Positions 39,494 through 47,808 of a stretch of 64,000 nucleotides of DNA are shown one piece after another. The stretch covers positions 68,465 through 132,464 of the forward strand of contig DATIYF010000045.1 in assembly GCA_035517775.1 (NCBI GenBank), written 5' to 3'. The notes beneath the pieces are model-generated. The model ran no database searches. It was not told the origin of the DNA and saw nothing but the letters and a program-made list of their open reading frames with translations. Every line of letters starts with the position of its first letter. Within the stretch, counting starts at the first letter, position 1. Origin of the DNA: DATIYF01 sp035517775 (GTDB lineage: Bacteria; Acidobacteriota; Terriglobia; Terriglobales; Acidobacteriaceae). Both the position numbers and the translations under genes were made by a program.

Positions 39494-41044
39494 CTACTGC
39501 TGCCGGCTGTGGGGCTGGTAGGGCTGCTGGATGCCCTTCTCGGCCGCCGCCTTGGCCTCGGGCAGGGTGGCGCCGGCGTTCAGCGCGGCCCGGTAATGCC
39601 CCAGAGCCGCCTCCCGGTCCTCCTGCATATCGCAGATTCTTCCCAGGTAGATGTGCGACCAGGCCAGCACCTTGGGCTCGTGGCTGGTTTCGATCGCTTT
39701 CTGGAAGTAGGACTGCGCCCCTTCCACGTTGCGGTCCATGATGGCGGCCTGCGCCAGGATGAACAGCGCCCTTCCCTGGTCTTCCCGTTTTTCGTCCAGC
39801 GCCTGCTGCGCCAGCTTCTGCGCGCCCGCCGGGTCGCCGGCCACCAGGTCGCGCTCGGCGCTGGCCAGCAGCTTCGGGCCGGCAGGCCGTGGAAGGTGCA
39901 GCACATCGGGATCGGCCGTGTCTGCGAACTGCAGCTGGGCCATGTCTCTTTCTATTTTATGAACATCAATGCCGGAAAGCATCGCCTGGTAACCGTTGCG
40001 CAATCCGGCGGGATCTTTTTCAAACTTTACCAGCGCTTCGTAGAAATGCGGCGTCAGGATGTAGCCCTGCTTGACCGAGCGCTGCACCGCCTGCTGGCGC
40101 TCGCTCTCGGGCGTGTTCTTGCTGCCCAGCATGTGGGCCTCGACCGCGCGAATCAGGCACTCGGTGACCAGCAGCCCCACGTCGCTCTTGAAGCTGTCGT
40201 CCATGGGCGCGTTCCTCACCGTCTGCAGCAGCGGGTCCAGCTTCTTCAACTCCAGCGGGTAGCGTGCGACCAGCGGGTCCAAGAGATAGTGAAGATAGGT
40301 ATGGCGGACCTGCTCCAGCTCCGGAGTAATGGTCGGCCCCGGCGAAATCACCACATAGTAATCCGTGCCGTAATTGCGGGCGTTGGTTTGTCCCGGCGGC
40401 CCCATGGGATCGAGCAGCACCGTAAATCCCCGTCCCGGATAGGCTGAGGACGGCACTTTCAGATAAATCTCGGTCGCGAACAGCACATTCGAAAGCGGGC
40501 CGTGATAATGCTCGGTCAGGGCCTCATAACTTCCGCGGTGCTCCTCCCAGATGGCGTGCAGATTCACCGTCTGGTACCACTTCTGCAGAGACGGCAGGAT
40601 GCCCACCACAGCTACGGAATCCGGAGGCATATCGGCTTCCTTCACGCGCTCGTCGAGGGCCGGGGGCGGAGTCAGATAGAGAGCGAGGGAGACATATTCG
40701 GCCAGGGTGTGGGCAGCGTCCGACGCCTCGTGCTCTTTGTAGAGTGCGCACATGGCCTGGGTTACTTCACGCCCATCCACGGCGGCCTGAATATTTCTCG
40801 CCACTTCCTGGCGCACGAGGGTCCGCAGGGGGCTGGAGATGCCCAGCTCGTAGTCGTAACCGCAAGCATTAATGGCAGTTAGAACGGTGAAGAGGGTCTC
40901 GCTGGTTTCGAGCGTCACCCCCTTGGCGGTCTGGGTGGCAGGCGCCTTCGGGGCCTCGGGAGGCGGGGCGGTTTTCGGTTCATCCTGCGCAACCGACACG
41001 TTCACGAGCAGCCCGAGCAGGGCGGCATAGAGTGCGCGTCGCAA
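39494..41044 (-). CDS. secreted protein with C-terminal TPR repeats, function unknown
   Basis: A protein of 516 residues. Signal peptide MRRALYAALLGLLVNVSVAQ; a middle region (about 50-370) of unrecognised helical and mixed structure; and TPR-like repeats in the last 120 residues (GRALFILAQAAIMDRNVEGAQSYFQKAIE, read in part as FILAQAAIMDRN and AALGHYRAALNAG). The called start is TTG 41044 without a good ribosome site; an in-frame CTG at 41056 has GGGAGG seven bases upstream and would add only four residues before the same signal peptide, so a non-standard CTG start is possible. It lies between holB and the shorter TPR gene. Confidence 0.72.
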   Translation of the reverse strand: MRRALYAALLGLLVNVSVAQDEPKTAPPPEAPKAPATQTAKGVTLETSETLFTVLTAINACGYDYELGISSPLRTLVRQEVARNIQAAVDGREVTQAMCALYKEHEASDAAHTLAEYVSLALYLTPPPALDERVKEADMPPDSVAVVGILPSLQKWYQTVNLHAIWEEHRGSYEALTEHYHGPLSNVLFATEIYLKVPSSAYPGRGFTVLLDPMGPPGQTNARNYGTDYYVVISPGPTITPELEQVRHTYLHYLLDPLVARYPLELKKLDPLLQTVRNAPMDDSFKSDVGLLVTECLIRAVEAHMLGSKNTPESERQQAVQRSVKQGYILTPHFYEALVKFEKDPAGLRNGYQAMLSGIDVHKIERDMAQLQFADTADPDVLHLPRPAGPKLLASAERDLVAGDPAGAQKLAQQALDEKREDQGRALFILAQAAIMDRNVEGAQSYFQKAIETSHEPKVLAWSHIYLGRICDMQEDREAALGHYRAALNAGATLPEAKAAAEKGIQQPYQPHSRQQ

Positions 41045-41123
41045 CCAGCAATTCAGGGGATGACCTCCCGGTCAGGTGGGTATGCCGTTACTCCGTCAGT
41101 TTACGGGGTTTTCCCGCGCAAGG

Positions 41124-42230
41124 TCAACGGAGGGCGGCCCTCGGCTCCAAGGCAACCGCCAGCGAATCGAGCGAGAGCGAGCGCAGCAGGTTGCGCCGCA
41201 TGCCACGCTCGACTTCGGCCAGCCGGTCAGAGGCCAGGGCAATCCAATCGAAGTCCACGGATTCTGCCAGCCGCTTAAGCTCCGGCTGAATGTCTGTGTT
41301 CCGCACCAGGTCGGGCGTGTTCGACTTGAGAAAGAGCATGTCTTCGAGCAGCGAGTAGAGGGTGCGCAGGAGCGCTTCGGTTTTTTCGCGGCCTTCGGCG
41401 CCGGCGCGGTAGGTCTCCGTGGTCTTGAACAGCTCGCTGTGCTCCGTTCGCAGCGCCGAGTGAAGGATAGTCAAGGCATGGCTGCGGGCGGCGACGTATG
41501 CAGCCAGATCAAAGCTACGGGCCCGCCCCACCGCGCCCTCAGCCAGGCGCGCCACCAGCGCCCGCTGCTGCGGCTTCCAGTCGGGACGATACACTGCCAG
41601 ATATTGCTCGACCTCCTGCGTGGAGAGCGCCGCCAGCGTGACCGCCATGGAGCGCGAACGAATCGTGGGCAGTAATTCGCCGGGGTTTTCCGTGAGCAGG
41701 AAAATGGTGGCGAATTCCGGAGGCTCCTCCAGAACTTTGAGCAGGGAGTTGGCCGCCTCTTTCATGAAAGCCGAGTCGGTGAAAATATAGACGCGCTCTT
41801 TGGCTTCCGCCGGGCGGTAGTAAATGCTTTCGATGACCCGCCGCACCTGGTCCACCTTGATCATAAGCTGGGGTGGATCAGGCGGAATGATGAGCACGTC
41901 GGGATGAGTCTGCACGAAGAGGCGGGTTTCTTTTTTGTCGGTTTCGCGCAGGCCTTCGCGCGCCTCGGCGGCTTCGGCCACGCGAGCGGCGAGGTCTTCG
42001 GCTTGCGCGATGCGCAGGCAGTTTGCACACCGGCCGCAGAAATCGGGCAGGCCGTCAGTGACGGTGGGGGAAAGGCAGTTCATGGCGCGGGCCAGCATGA
42101 GCGCCAGGGTGTATTTGCCGGACCCGGCGGGCCCGGCCAGAATTACGGCTTGCGGGAAGCGTCCGCGCGCGAGCATCTCGCGCAGGCGATGGACGCATTC
42201 GGTGTTGCCGTGAAAATCAGAGAAAGGCAT
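41124..42230 (-). CDS. holB: DNA polymerase III delta-prime subunit
   Basis: A protein of 368 residues of the clamp-loader delta' type. It has a P-loop-like GPAGSGKYTLA near 33 (Tyr in place of the usual Thr/Ser, tolerable because delta' does not hydrolyse ATP), a zinc module CGRCANC near 65-71, KVLEEPPEFATIFLLTENP near 163 and the SRC-like sensor in TIRSRS near 188. It loads the sliding clamp together with gamma/tau and delta. It follows tmk, a common arrangement (tmk-holB). Confidence 0.9.
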   Translation of the reverse strand: MPFSDFHGNTECVHRLREMLARGRFPQAVILAGPAGSGKYTLALMLARAMNCLSPTVTDGLPDFCGRCANCLRIAQAEDLAARVAEAAEAREGLRETDKKETRLFVQTHPDVLIIPPDPPQLMIKVDQVRRVIESIYYRPAEAKERVYIFTDSAFMKEAANSLLKVLEEPPEFATIFLLTENPGELLPTIRSRSMAVTLAALSTQEVEQYLAVYRPDWKPQQRALVARLAEGAVGRARSFDLAAYVAARSHALTILHSALRTEHSELFKTTETYRAGAEGREKTEALLRTLYSLLEDMLFLKSNTPDLVRNTDIQPELKRLAESVDFDWIALASDRLAEVERGMRRNLLRSLSLDSLAVALEPRAALR

Positions 42231-42240
42231 GGATTGAAGC

Positions 42241-42365
42241 TTTCAGCTATCAGCTATCAGCATTTGGCACTTAGCACTTGGCATTTGGCCCGTCAGCATT
42301 GGAAGCTCTAGCCTTTAGCATTGGGCAGTCAAGTGAATCTTGACGGCCAAGTGCCAAGTGCCAAT
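42241..42365. repeat. AGCTATCAGC / CACTTGGCATTTGGC palindromic repeat tract
   Basis: The tmk-holB gap holds CAGCTATCAGCTATCAGC, then GGCACTTAGCACTTGGCATT, and further on the reverse-complement units GGCCAAGTGCCAAGTGCCAAT, so the tract can fold into a long imperfect hairpin. It resembles the 28064-28117 tract in unit type. It has no coding signal. Confidence 0.7.
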
Positions 42366-42388
42366 CGTGAATTACAAATCAAAAATCC

Positions 42389-43096
42389 TCAGACCCTTGC
42401 TCCCAGCCTCAGCCTTCGCCGCACGATCTCGACGATCTGTTGATGGGTCTCCTCGGGCGTGCCGCGGGCATCCACCAAGGCTACGCGTTGCGGCTCGCGC
42501 CCGGCGATGGCGAGATAGGCATTGTGCACGCGGCCGAAAAACGCGCGATTTTCCTGCTCGAAGCGGTTCTCGTGAGACTGCCGGCCATGGCCCGTTCCCC
42601 GCCGTTTGTTGCGGCGGCGCGCGCGCTCGACGCTGGCGGCCACGTCGGAATCCATCAGTATCGTCAGATCAGGCTGCAGATTTCCGCACAGAATACGATG
42701 CAATTCCAGCACCGGCTCGCTGCCCAGCTTGCGGCCACCGCCCTGATAGGCTTCGGTGGAGTCGGTGAAGCGGTCGCACAAAACGATCCGGCCCTCGGCC
42801 AGAGCGGGCTGAATGACTTCCTCAATGTGCTGCGCGCGGGCGGCAAACATCAGGGACAACTCGGCCCGGGGCGCCAGGCCGTCGGTCGAACTATTGAGCA
42901 GGAGTCCGCGAATTTTCTCCGCCGTGGGCGTGCCCCCGGGCTCGCGCGTAGTAACGACGGCGAGGCCTCTTTTGCGCAGCGCTTCCGCGAGTTTTTCCAT
43001 CTGCGTGCTCTTGCCGCAGCCATCCAGGCCTTCGAAGGTGATGAATCGTCCGCGCTGGCTGTGGAGGGGCACGCCGAGATGATAGCAGAGCACCAA
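42389..43096 (-). CDS. tmk: thymidylate kinase
   Basis: About 227-235 residues with FITFEGLDGCGKST (P-loop) near 18-31, the TREPGGTP motif near 52-59 (DRX-region partner) and the DRFTDSTEAYQGGGR substrate motif near 106-120. It phosphorylates dTMP to dTDP. The frame opens at a TTG (43096); a GTG at 43072 gives a length closer to other Tmk proteins, and neither has a convincing ribosome site. Confidence 0.95.
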   Translation of the reverse strand: MVLCYHLGVPLHSQRGRFITFEGLDGCGKSTQMEKLAEALRKRGLAVVTTREPGGTPTAEKIRGLLLNSSTDGLAPRAELSLMFAARAQHIEEVIQPALAEGRIVLCDRFTDSTEAYQGGGRKLGSEPVLELHRILCGNLQPDLTILMDSDVAASVERARRRNKRRGTGHGRQSHENRFEQENRAFFGRVHNAYLAIAGREPQRVALVDARGTPEETHQQIVEIVRRRLRLGARV

Positions 43097-43202
43097 CTTC
43101 CGCCGTGGAGAGTGTCGTAATGCGATATGTTATCCCGTTCTGTTATATTCATGGATTGTGCCGCAAGTGCTTAAGCCCTTCTGTCAGCTCAAAGGAGCTT
43201 CC

Positions 43203-45113
43203 ATGTCCTCTCACTCATTCCTCCGGGGCGTGGCCCCGTGCCTGTTGCTGGCCGCCGTCGCGATAACTCCGGCCGCTTTCGCCAAAAGGAAACAGGCAAA
43301 AACTGAGCCGAAGGCCGCGCCGCCCACGATCACTCTCAGCGTGGATGCAACCCAGGCGCCGCGCAAAATCTTCCATGCCACGATGACCATTCCCGCTTCT
43401 CCGGGAACCCTTACCCTCTACTACCCGAAGTGGATTCCCGGCGAGCACGGGCCGACAGGGCCGATCCAGGAAGTGGCCGGCCTGAAATTCACGGCCGAGG
43501 GCAAAACGCTGACCTGGCGCCGCGACCTGCTCGATGGCTGGACCTTTCACGTGGAGGTGCCCGCAGGCGCAAGCAGCGTGGAGGCCTCGCTCGACTTCAT
43601 GGCCCCGACGACTGAGGGAATTTACACCGGCGGCCCTTCCGCCACCGACAAAATGGCCGTGCTGAGCTGGAACACGGTTGTGCTCTACCCTGCCGGCTTC
43701 ACCTCCGATGAGCTGACCTACGACGCCACTCTTAAGCTGCCCGAGGGATGGAAGTATGGCACGGCATTGCCGCTCGATTCGGAATCGGGCAATGAATTGA
43801 AGTTCAAGCCGGCAACCCTGACGCGCCTGGTGGATTCGCCCGTCATTTCCGGCGAGTATCTGCGCGTGGTGCCGCTGGCGGATAATCCGCAGCAGGAGAT
43901 GGATATCGCGGCCGATAGCCCGGCGGATTTCGACGTCCCTGACGGCGTTTTCGAGCCTTACAAAAACCTGACCGGGCAGGCCGAAAAGCTTTTCACTGCG
44001 CAGCACTTTCGCGACTATCACTTTCTCTACAGTCTGAGCGATCACGTGGCGCACTTCGGCCTGGAGCACAACGAGTCGAATGACAGCCGCGTGCCCGAGC
44101 GCTATCTGGCCGATCCGCAATTGCGGCTGCTGGCGGCCGGCTTGCTGCCGCATGAGTATGTGCATTCGTGGAATGGCAAATACCGCCGTCCCGCGGACCT
44201 GGCCACCCCGGAATACGAAACCCCCATGAAAGATGACCTGCTCTGGGTGTATGAGGGGCTGACGTCATATCTTGGCGACGTGCTGAGCGCGCGCAGCGGA
44301 CTGCGCACGCCGGAACAGTATCGCGACAATCTGGCCATGCTGGCGGCCGATCTCGATCATCGCCCCGGCCGCATCTGGCGCAACCTGCAGGATACCGCCG
44401 ACGGCGTGCCTTCCATGCAAGACGCTCCGCCGCAGTGGAGCTCTTGGCGGCGGCCGCTCGATTACTACCCGGAAGACGTGCTGAACTGGTTGTGGGCGGA
44501 TACCATTATCCGCGAGCAGACGCATGGGCAGAAGTCGCTGGATGATTTCTGCAAGCTTTTCTATGGCCCTCCGGGCGGCGTGCCGGAAGTGAAACCCTAC
44601 ACCTTCGACGACATCGTGAACGCTTTGAACCAGGTGGCTCCCTATGACTGGCGCGGCTTCTGGACGGAGCGGCTGACCAACCATGGGCCGGGTGCGCCAC
44701 TGACAGGAATCGAAAACAGCGGCTGGAAGGTGACCTACGATGACACGCCATCACCGTTGATGCGCATCGCTGAAATGGCGCATAAGGGGGTGAGTGCCGA
44801 GTATTCCATCGGGCTGCAGCTGAAAGATGACGGCACGATTACCGACACGGTCGAGGGCATGATGGCGGCCAAAGCCGGCATTGGGCCAGGGATGAAGCTG
44901 GTGGCCGTAAACGGGCGGCAATTCACCCCGCAGGTATTCACCGATGCGCTGAAGGCAGGCGAGCACAGCCAGGCGCCGCTCGAGCTTCTGGTCGAGAACA
45001 CGGACTATTACAAGACCTACAGCCTGGATTATCACGATGGGCCGAGATATCCGCACCTGACCAGGGATGAATCGAAGCCCGACGTGCTGAGCGAAATCAT
45101 CCAGGCGAAATAA
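43203..45113 (+). CDS. M61-family (glycyl aminopeptidase-like) zinc peptidase with PDZ domain
   Basis: An exported protein of 636 residues. Signal peptide (GVAPCLLLAAVAITPAAFA), an N-terminal M61 beta-domain, GLEHNESND near 285, the zinc motif HEYVHSWNGKYRP-like (LLPHEYVHSWNGK near 318, HExxH) with the third ligand Glu in WVYEGLTSYLG near 345, and a C-terminal PDZ-like domain near 545-610 (GLQLKDDGTI, AAKAGIGPGMKLVAVNG). It should cleave peptides in the periplasm. ATG 43203 has AAGGAG about five bases upstream. Confidence 0.9.
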   Translation: MSSHSFLRGVAPCLLLAAVAITPAAFAKRKQAKTEPKAAPPTITLSVDATQAPRKIFHATMTIPASPGTLTLYYPKWIPGEHGPTGPIQEVAGLKFTAEGKTLTWRRDLLDGWTFHVEVPAGASSVEASLDFMAPTTEGIYTGGPSATDKMAVLSWNTVVLYPAGFTSDELTYDATLKLPEGWKYGTALPLDSESGNELKFKPATLTRLVDSPVISGEYLRVVPLADNPQQEMDIAADSPADFDVPDGVFEPYKNLTGQAEKLFTAQHFRDYHFLYSLSDHVAHFGLEHNESNDSRVPERYLADPQLRLLAAGLLPHEYVHSWNGKYRRPADLATPEYETPMKDDLLWVYEGLTSYLGDVLSARSGLRTPEQYRDNLAMLAADLDHRPGRIWRNLQDTADGVPSMQDAPPQWSSWRRPLDYYPEDVLNWLWADTIIREQTHGQKSLDDFCKLFYGPPGGVPEVKPYTFDDIVNALNQVAPYDWRGFWTERLTNHGPGAPLTGIENSGWKVTYDDTPSPLMRIAEMAHKGVSAEYSIGLQLKDDGTITDTVEGMMAAKAGIGPGMKLVAVNGRQFTPQVFTDALKAGEHSQAPLELLVENTDYYKTYSLDYHDGPRYPHLTRDESKPDVLSEIIQAK

Positions 45114-45160
45114 GCAGCGTAGAGCTTTTAGGAGTCAGGAGCCCGCCAATCCTGACAACT

Positions 45161-45220
45161 TGTCATCCTGAGCAAAGCGGCCCCTTCGCGGAAGGGACCG
45201 CGAAGTCGAACGACCCCGTG
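45161..45220 (+). repeat. TGTCATCCTGAGC...GAAGTCGAACGACCC dispersed repeat
   Basis: An approximately 60-base element: TGTCATCCTGAGCAAAGCGG, an inner hairpin (CCCTTC/GAAGGG) and GCGAAGTCGAACGACCC. The outer parts are nearly the same as in the copy at 61209-61268; the inner hairpin differs. It lies past the M61 peptidase gene. Confidence 0.75.
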
Positions 45221-45320
45221 TTTGCCGGCAGGGGCGCCGCCGCGTGCAGGAATTTTCTCGGCTCAGTCGGCGAGTTCATGTGGGCACCGCCAGGCCTAGC
45301 CTTGCTGCGAAGAGCTTTCG

Positions 45321-46064
45321 TCAGTCTTCGCCGACACCGGCAAATAGATCGGTCTCGTGAGCTCCGTCCACGGGCTTCGCGGATGCGGCCAGGTGATACC
45401 GCTCGGTGCGCATGTACTTGCGCACCCGGTCTTCCAGCAGAACGAACAAGGGCGACTGGCTGGTGTGCGCCTTGAAGGCGGCGATCTTGGTCTCGGTGTA
45501 GGCGCCGATCTCGAGGACCGCGGAGGCGGGAGAAAGCGTCACCGGCGGGCGGTCGGGCAATGTGAAGTTGGTGGTGGTGTAATAGAGCTTCTGCGCGCGA
45601 TGCGGCTGCAAGCCATCTTTCAACTGGTCAGGAAAGCGGTTGTTGCGGCCGGCCCAGTGAAACGCCAGGCTGGCGAAAAGCCCGGCCATCGAGTGATCGG
45701 GATGGCCCGTCACTCCCCCCTCTGCGCCGAAGGTCAACAAAACCTGGGGCCGAAACTCGCGCATCCGCAGGGTAAGATCGCAGACCACGCGATACAGGTC
45801 CTGGCGGTGAAGCTGGCCGTCGGGGTAATCGAGCACCAGGCCGCGTGAGACTTTCAGAATTTCGCAGGCGGCGGCAAATTCCTGGCGGCGCATCGCGGCC
45901 AGTTCCTGGTCGTTCTTCGCGCCCCCGCGATGCGTAGCGGCCTGCCCGGGCGTGAGGCAGATCACGCTGGTCTCAACGCCGCGGTCGGCATAAAGACGAA
46001 GAGCGCCGCCGAATCCGCCGGATTCATCATCCGGGTGCGCCGTAATCACCATCATTCGCAGCAT
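45321..46064 (-). CDS. PIG-L/LmbE-family deacetylase
   Basis: A protein of 247 residues with the zinc and catalytic motif TAHPDDESGGFGG at 8-20 and the later zinc His in GHPDHSMAGLF near 118. Family members remove N-acetyl groups from GlcNAc-containing small molecules (mycothiol, bacillithiol, antibiotics); the partner glycosyltransferase or ligase that would point to a thiol pathway is absent here. The start ATG is preceded at six bases by TACAAT (46076-46071 on this strand), without a ribosome site, which suggests a leaderless message. Confidence 0.85.
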   Translation of the reverse strand: MLRMMVITAHPDDESGGFGGALRLYADRGVETSVICLTPGQAATHRGGAKNDQELAAMRRQEFAAACEILKVSRGLVLDYPDGQLHRQDLYRVVCDLTLRMREFRPQVLLTFGAEGGVTGHPDHSMAGLFASLAFHWAGRNNRFPDQLKDGLQPHRAQKLYYTTTNFTLPDRPPVTLSPASAVLEIGAYTETKIAAFKAHTSQSPLFVLLEDRVRKYMRTERYHLAASAKPVDGAHETDLFAGVGED

Positions 46065-46070
46065 ATTTTG

Positions 46071-46076
46071 ATTGTA
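46071..46076 (-). promoter_or_regulatory. -10 box six bases before the PIG-L start codon
   Basis: TACAAT on the - strand, then CAAAAT, then ATG. The distance puts the predicted transcription start on the A of the start codon. No good -35 hexamer is found at 16-18 bases upstream. Confidence 0.5.
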
Positions 46077-46107
46077 GCGCGAGAGCAGGAGAACCCCGGG
46101 TCCCGGC

Positions 46108-46200
46108 TCTCTTTGCGGCCTCCGCGGTTATAGGCTTGGCGGACTCAGGCAGCGCACAAAAACCTGCAACCGCAAAACCCGCAAAGAAGAGCCGCAAAAG
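46108..46200. repeat. CTTTGCGG / CCGCAAAG palindromic repeat
   Basis: TCTTTGCGGCCTCCGCGGTTATAGG on the left and ACCCGCAAAGAAGAGCCGCAAAAG on the right, inverted with respect to each other, in the gap upstream of the PIG-L gene. Same type as 50795-50895, 51362-51463 and 52276-52371. Confidence 0.7.
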
Positions 46201-46246
46201 ACGCGACGACGGACCAGGTTGATGCGTCCCTGCGGCGGCCAGGTCT

Positions 46247-47146
46247 TTACCGGTGCTTCAGAGCTTCCAGCTCATCCAGCGTGCGCGGCCAATCGGAACC
46301 GAGCAGCCGCGACAAGCTGCGATCGGCAAGCACCCTGCCGCCGGTCTGGCAGTGGGCGCAATAGTTGGTCTCGTTATCGGCATAGCGGATGCGCTGAATT
46401 TTTTCGCCGCAGCGCGGGCACGGCTTGCCATAGCGTCCATGAACAGCCATGCCTTCACGGAATGCCGTCACTTTCTCGGGAAACTTGCTCTCCGCTTCCG
46501 CCTGGAACTGATCTATCCAGCGCTTCAGTGTGCTGCGGGTCGCAGCATACAAGCGCTGCCATTCGCCGGACTTCAGCTTTTGTGTCAGCGTAATGGGCGA
46601 AAGCTGGGCGGCGTGCAGAATTTCGTCGGAGTAAGCATTCCCGATGCCGCTCAGAATGCGAGGATCGGTAAGAGCTCGCTTCAGGGTGCGGTTCTCGGCG
46701 GTCAAGGCGGCGCAAAACGATTCCAGATCGCTTTCGAACACCTCAATCCCGCCCGGATCTATGGATTCGAGCGCCTCTCGTCCCTTGAACACGTGCAGCG
46801 ACGCCCGATGTTTCGCACCGGCCTCGGTGAGCACCAGAGAGCCGTTGGGAAAATCGAAGGCCGCCAGATTCTGGCGGCCGCCGAGCTTGGCGCCGCGTGA
46901 CCGCCAGTGCAGGCGCCCGGCGATCATCAGGTGCAGCACCAGCCACACATCGCCTTCCACTCCAATGGCGATGCGCTTTCCGATTCTCCGCAGATACTGC
47001 ACGGTGCGGCCCTCCACCTCGGCAAGCGGCGGCTGCGCGGTCCGCAACAGGAACGGGCTCGCCAGCCGGACTTGCTGGATGGGCCGGCCCACAATTCGCG
47101 GATCGAGCGCGGTGATATAGGCGGCGATGTCAGGCAGTTCCGGCAT
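46247..47146 (-). CDS. mutM: formamidopyrimidine-DNA glycosylase (Fpg/Nei family)
   Basis: A protein of 299 residues. It starts with MPELPD: Pro after the initiator Met is the catalytic nucleophile and Glu the proton donor. LTDPRILSGIGNAYSDEIL near 155 is the helix-two-turn-helix, and the C-terminal zinc finger CPRC ... CAHC near 245-268 ends with TGGRVLADRSL, which carries the conserved Arg. It excises oxidised purines and nicks the abasic site. The family members Fpg and Nei are hard to separate; the PELPD start favours Fpg. ATG 47146 is chosen since catalysis needs the Pro at position 2. Confidence 0.9.
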   Translation of the reverse strand: MPELPDIAAYITALDPRIVGRPIQQVRLASPFLLRTAQPPLAEVEGRTVQYLRRIGKRIAIGVEGDVWLVLHLMIAGRLHWRSRGAKLGGRQNLAAFDFPNGSLVLTEAGAKHRASLHVFKGREALESIDPGGIEVFESDLESFCAALTAENRTLKRALTDPRILSGIGNAYSDEILHAAQLSPITLTQKLKSGEWQRLYAATRSTLKRWIDQFQAEAESKFPEKVTAFREGMAVHGRYGKPCPRCGEKIQRIRYADNETNYCAHCQTGGRVLADRSLSRLLGSDWPRTLDELEALKHR

Positions 47147-47262
47147 AATTCCTGCGTTCCCGGCGGTCTTTCCGGTTCTGGTTGTCCGCGAAAATCTTAA
47201 ACCGCCGGCACGCTTGAGAATATCGCAACGCGCGGCGAACAACTCCCGCAGGTAAGATAAGC

Positions 47263-47655
47263 ATGATTATGGCCAAGGTCCGGCTGGATAAGTGGCTCTG
47301 GGCGGCCCGCTTCTTCAAGACGCGCACCCTCGCGGCCCATGCCTGCGAGCTAGGCCGGGTGCAATCGCACGGCCAGCCGGTAAAGGCTGCCCGCGAGGTT
47401 CGGCCCGGCGATTTCCTGCACATCAGGACCGAGGGCGGGGACTACGAGGTCGAAGTTCTGCTTCTCAGCGAGATCCGCGGGCCTGCAAGCATCGCCCAGA
47501 CCCTGTACCGCGAAACCGAAGTCAGCCGCGAACTGCGCGCCAAAGTTGCCGCCGAACGCAAGGCGGGGATGCACTTCACCCCCGCGCCCTCCTCCCGGCC
47601 GTCGAAGCGCGACCGCCGTAAAATCCATCAATTCCGGGGAGATAGCCGGTTTTAG
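47263..47655 (+). CDS. S4-domain RNA-binding protein, Hsp15-like
   Basis: A protein of 130 residues. The S4 domain fills 5-65 (VRLDKWLWAARFFKTRTLAAHAC, in part, then KAAREVRPGDFLHI), and the rest is a basic tail (RPSKRDRRKIHQF) as in Hsp15, which binds the 50S subunit carrying a stalled nascent chain and helps recycle it. A TAAGAT hexamer at 47253-47258 sits just before the ATG. A second ATG at 47269 is equally possible. It is divergent from the glycosylase gene. Confidence 0.88.
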   Translation: MIMAKVRLDKWLWAARFFKTRTLAAHACELGRVQSHGQPVKAAREVRPGDFLHIRTEGGDYEVEVLLLSEIRGPASIAQTLYRETEVSRELRAKVAAERKAGMHFTPAPSSRPSKRDRRKIHQFRGDSRF

Positions 47656-47774
47656 AAGGGCCCTGGGCTCCTCAGAAGGCTGCTCGCCCGCTCAGGGCAG
47701 CAGCGCTGGGTTCGAAACCGCCCTGGTTTCGCAATATTGCGCAGTTCACTACGCCGGCCGTCCCACAAAATAAG

Positions 47775-47804
47775 TTGACGATTTTCTTCCCGGCAGAATC
47801 TAAA
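47775..47804 (+). promoter_or_regulatory. candidate promoter of the metallophosphoesterase gene
   Basis: TTGACG at 47775-47780, 18-base spacer, TCTAAA at 47799-47804, then only four bases to the GTG start. A leaderless or nearly leaderless transcript is implied. Confidence 0.5.
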
Positions 47805-47808
47805 GATC

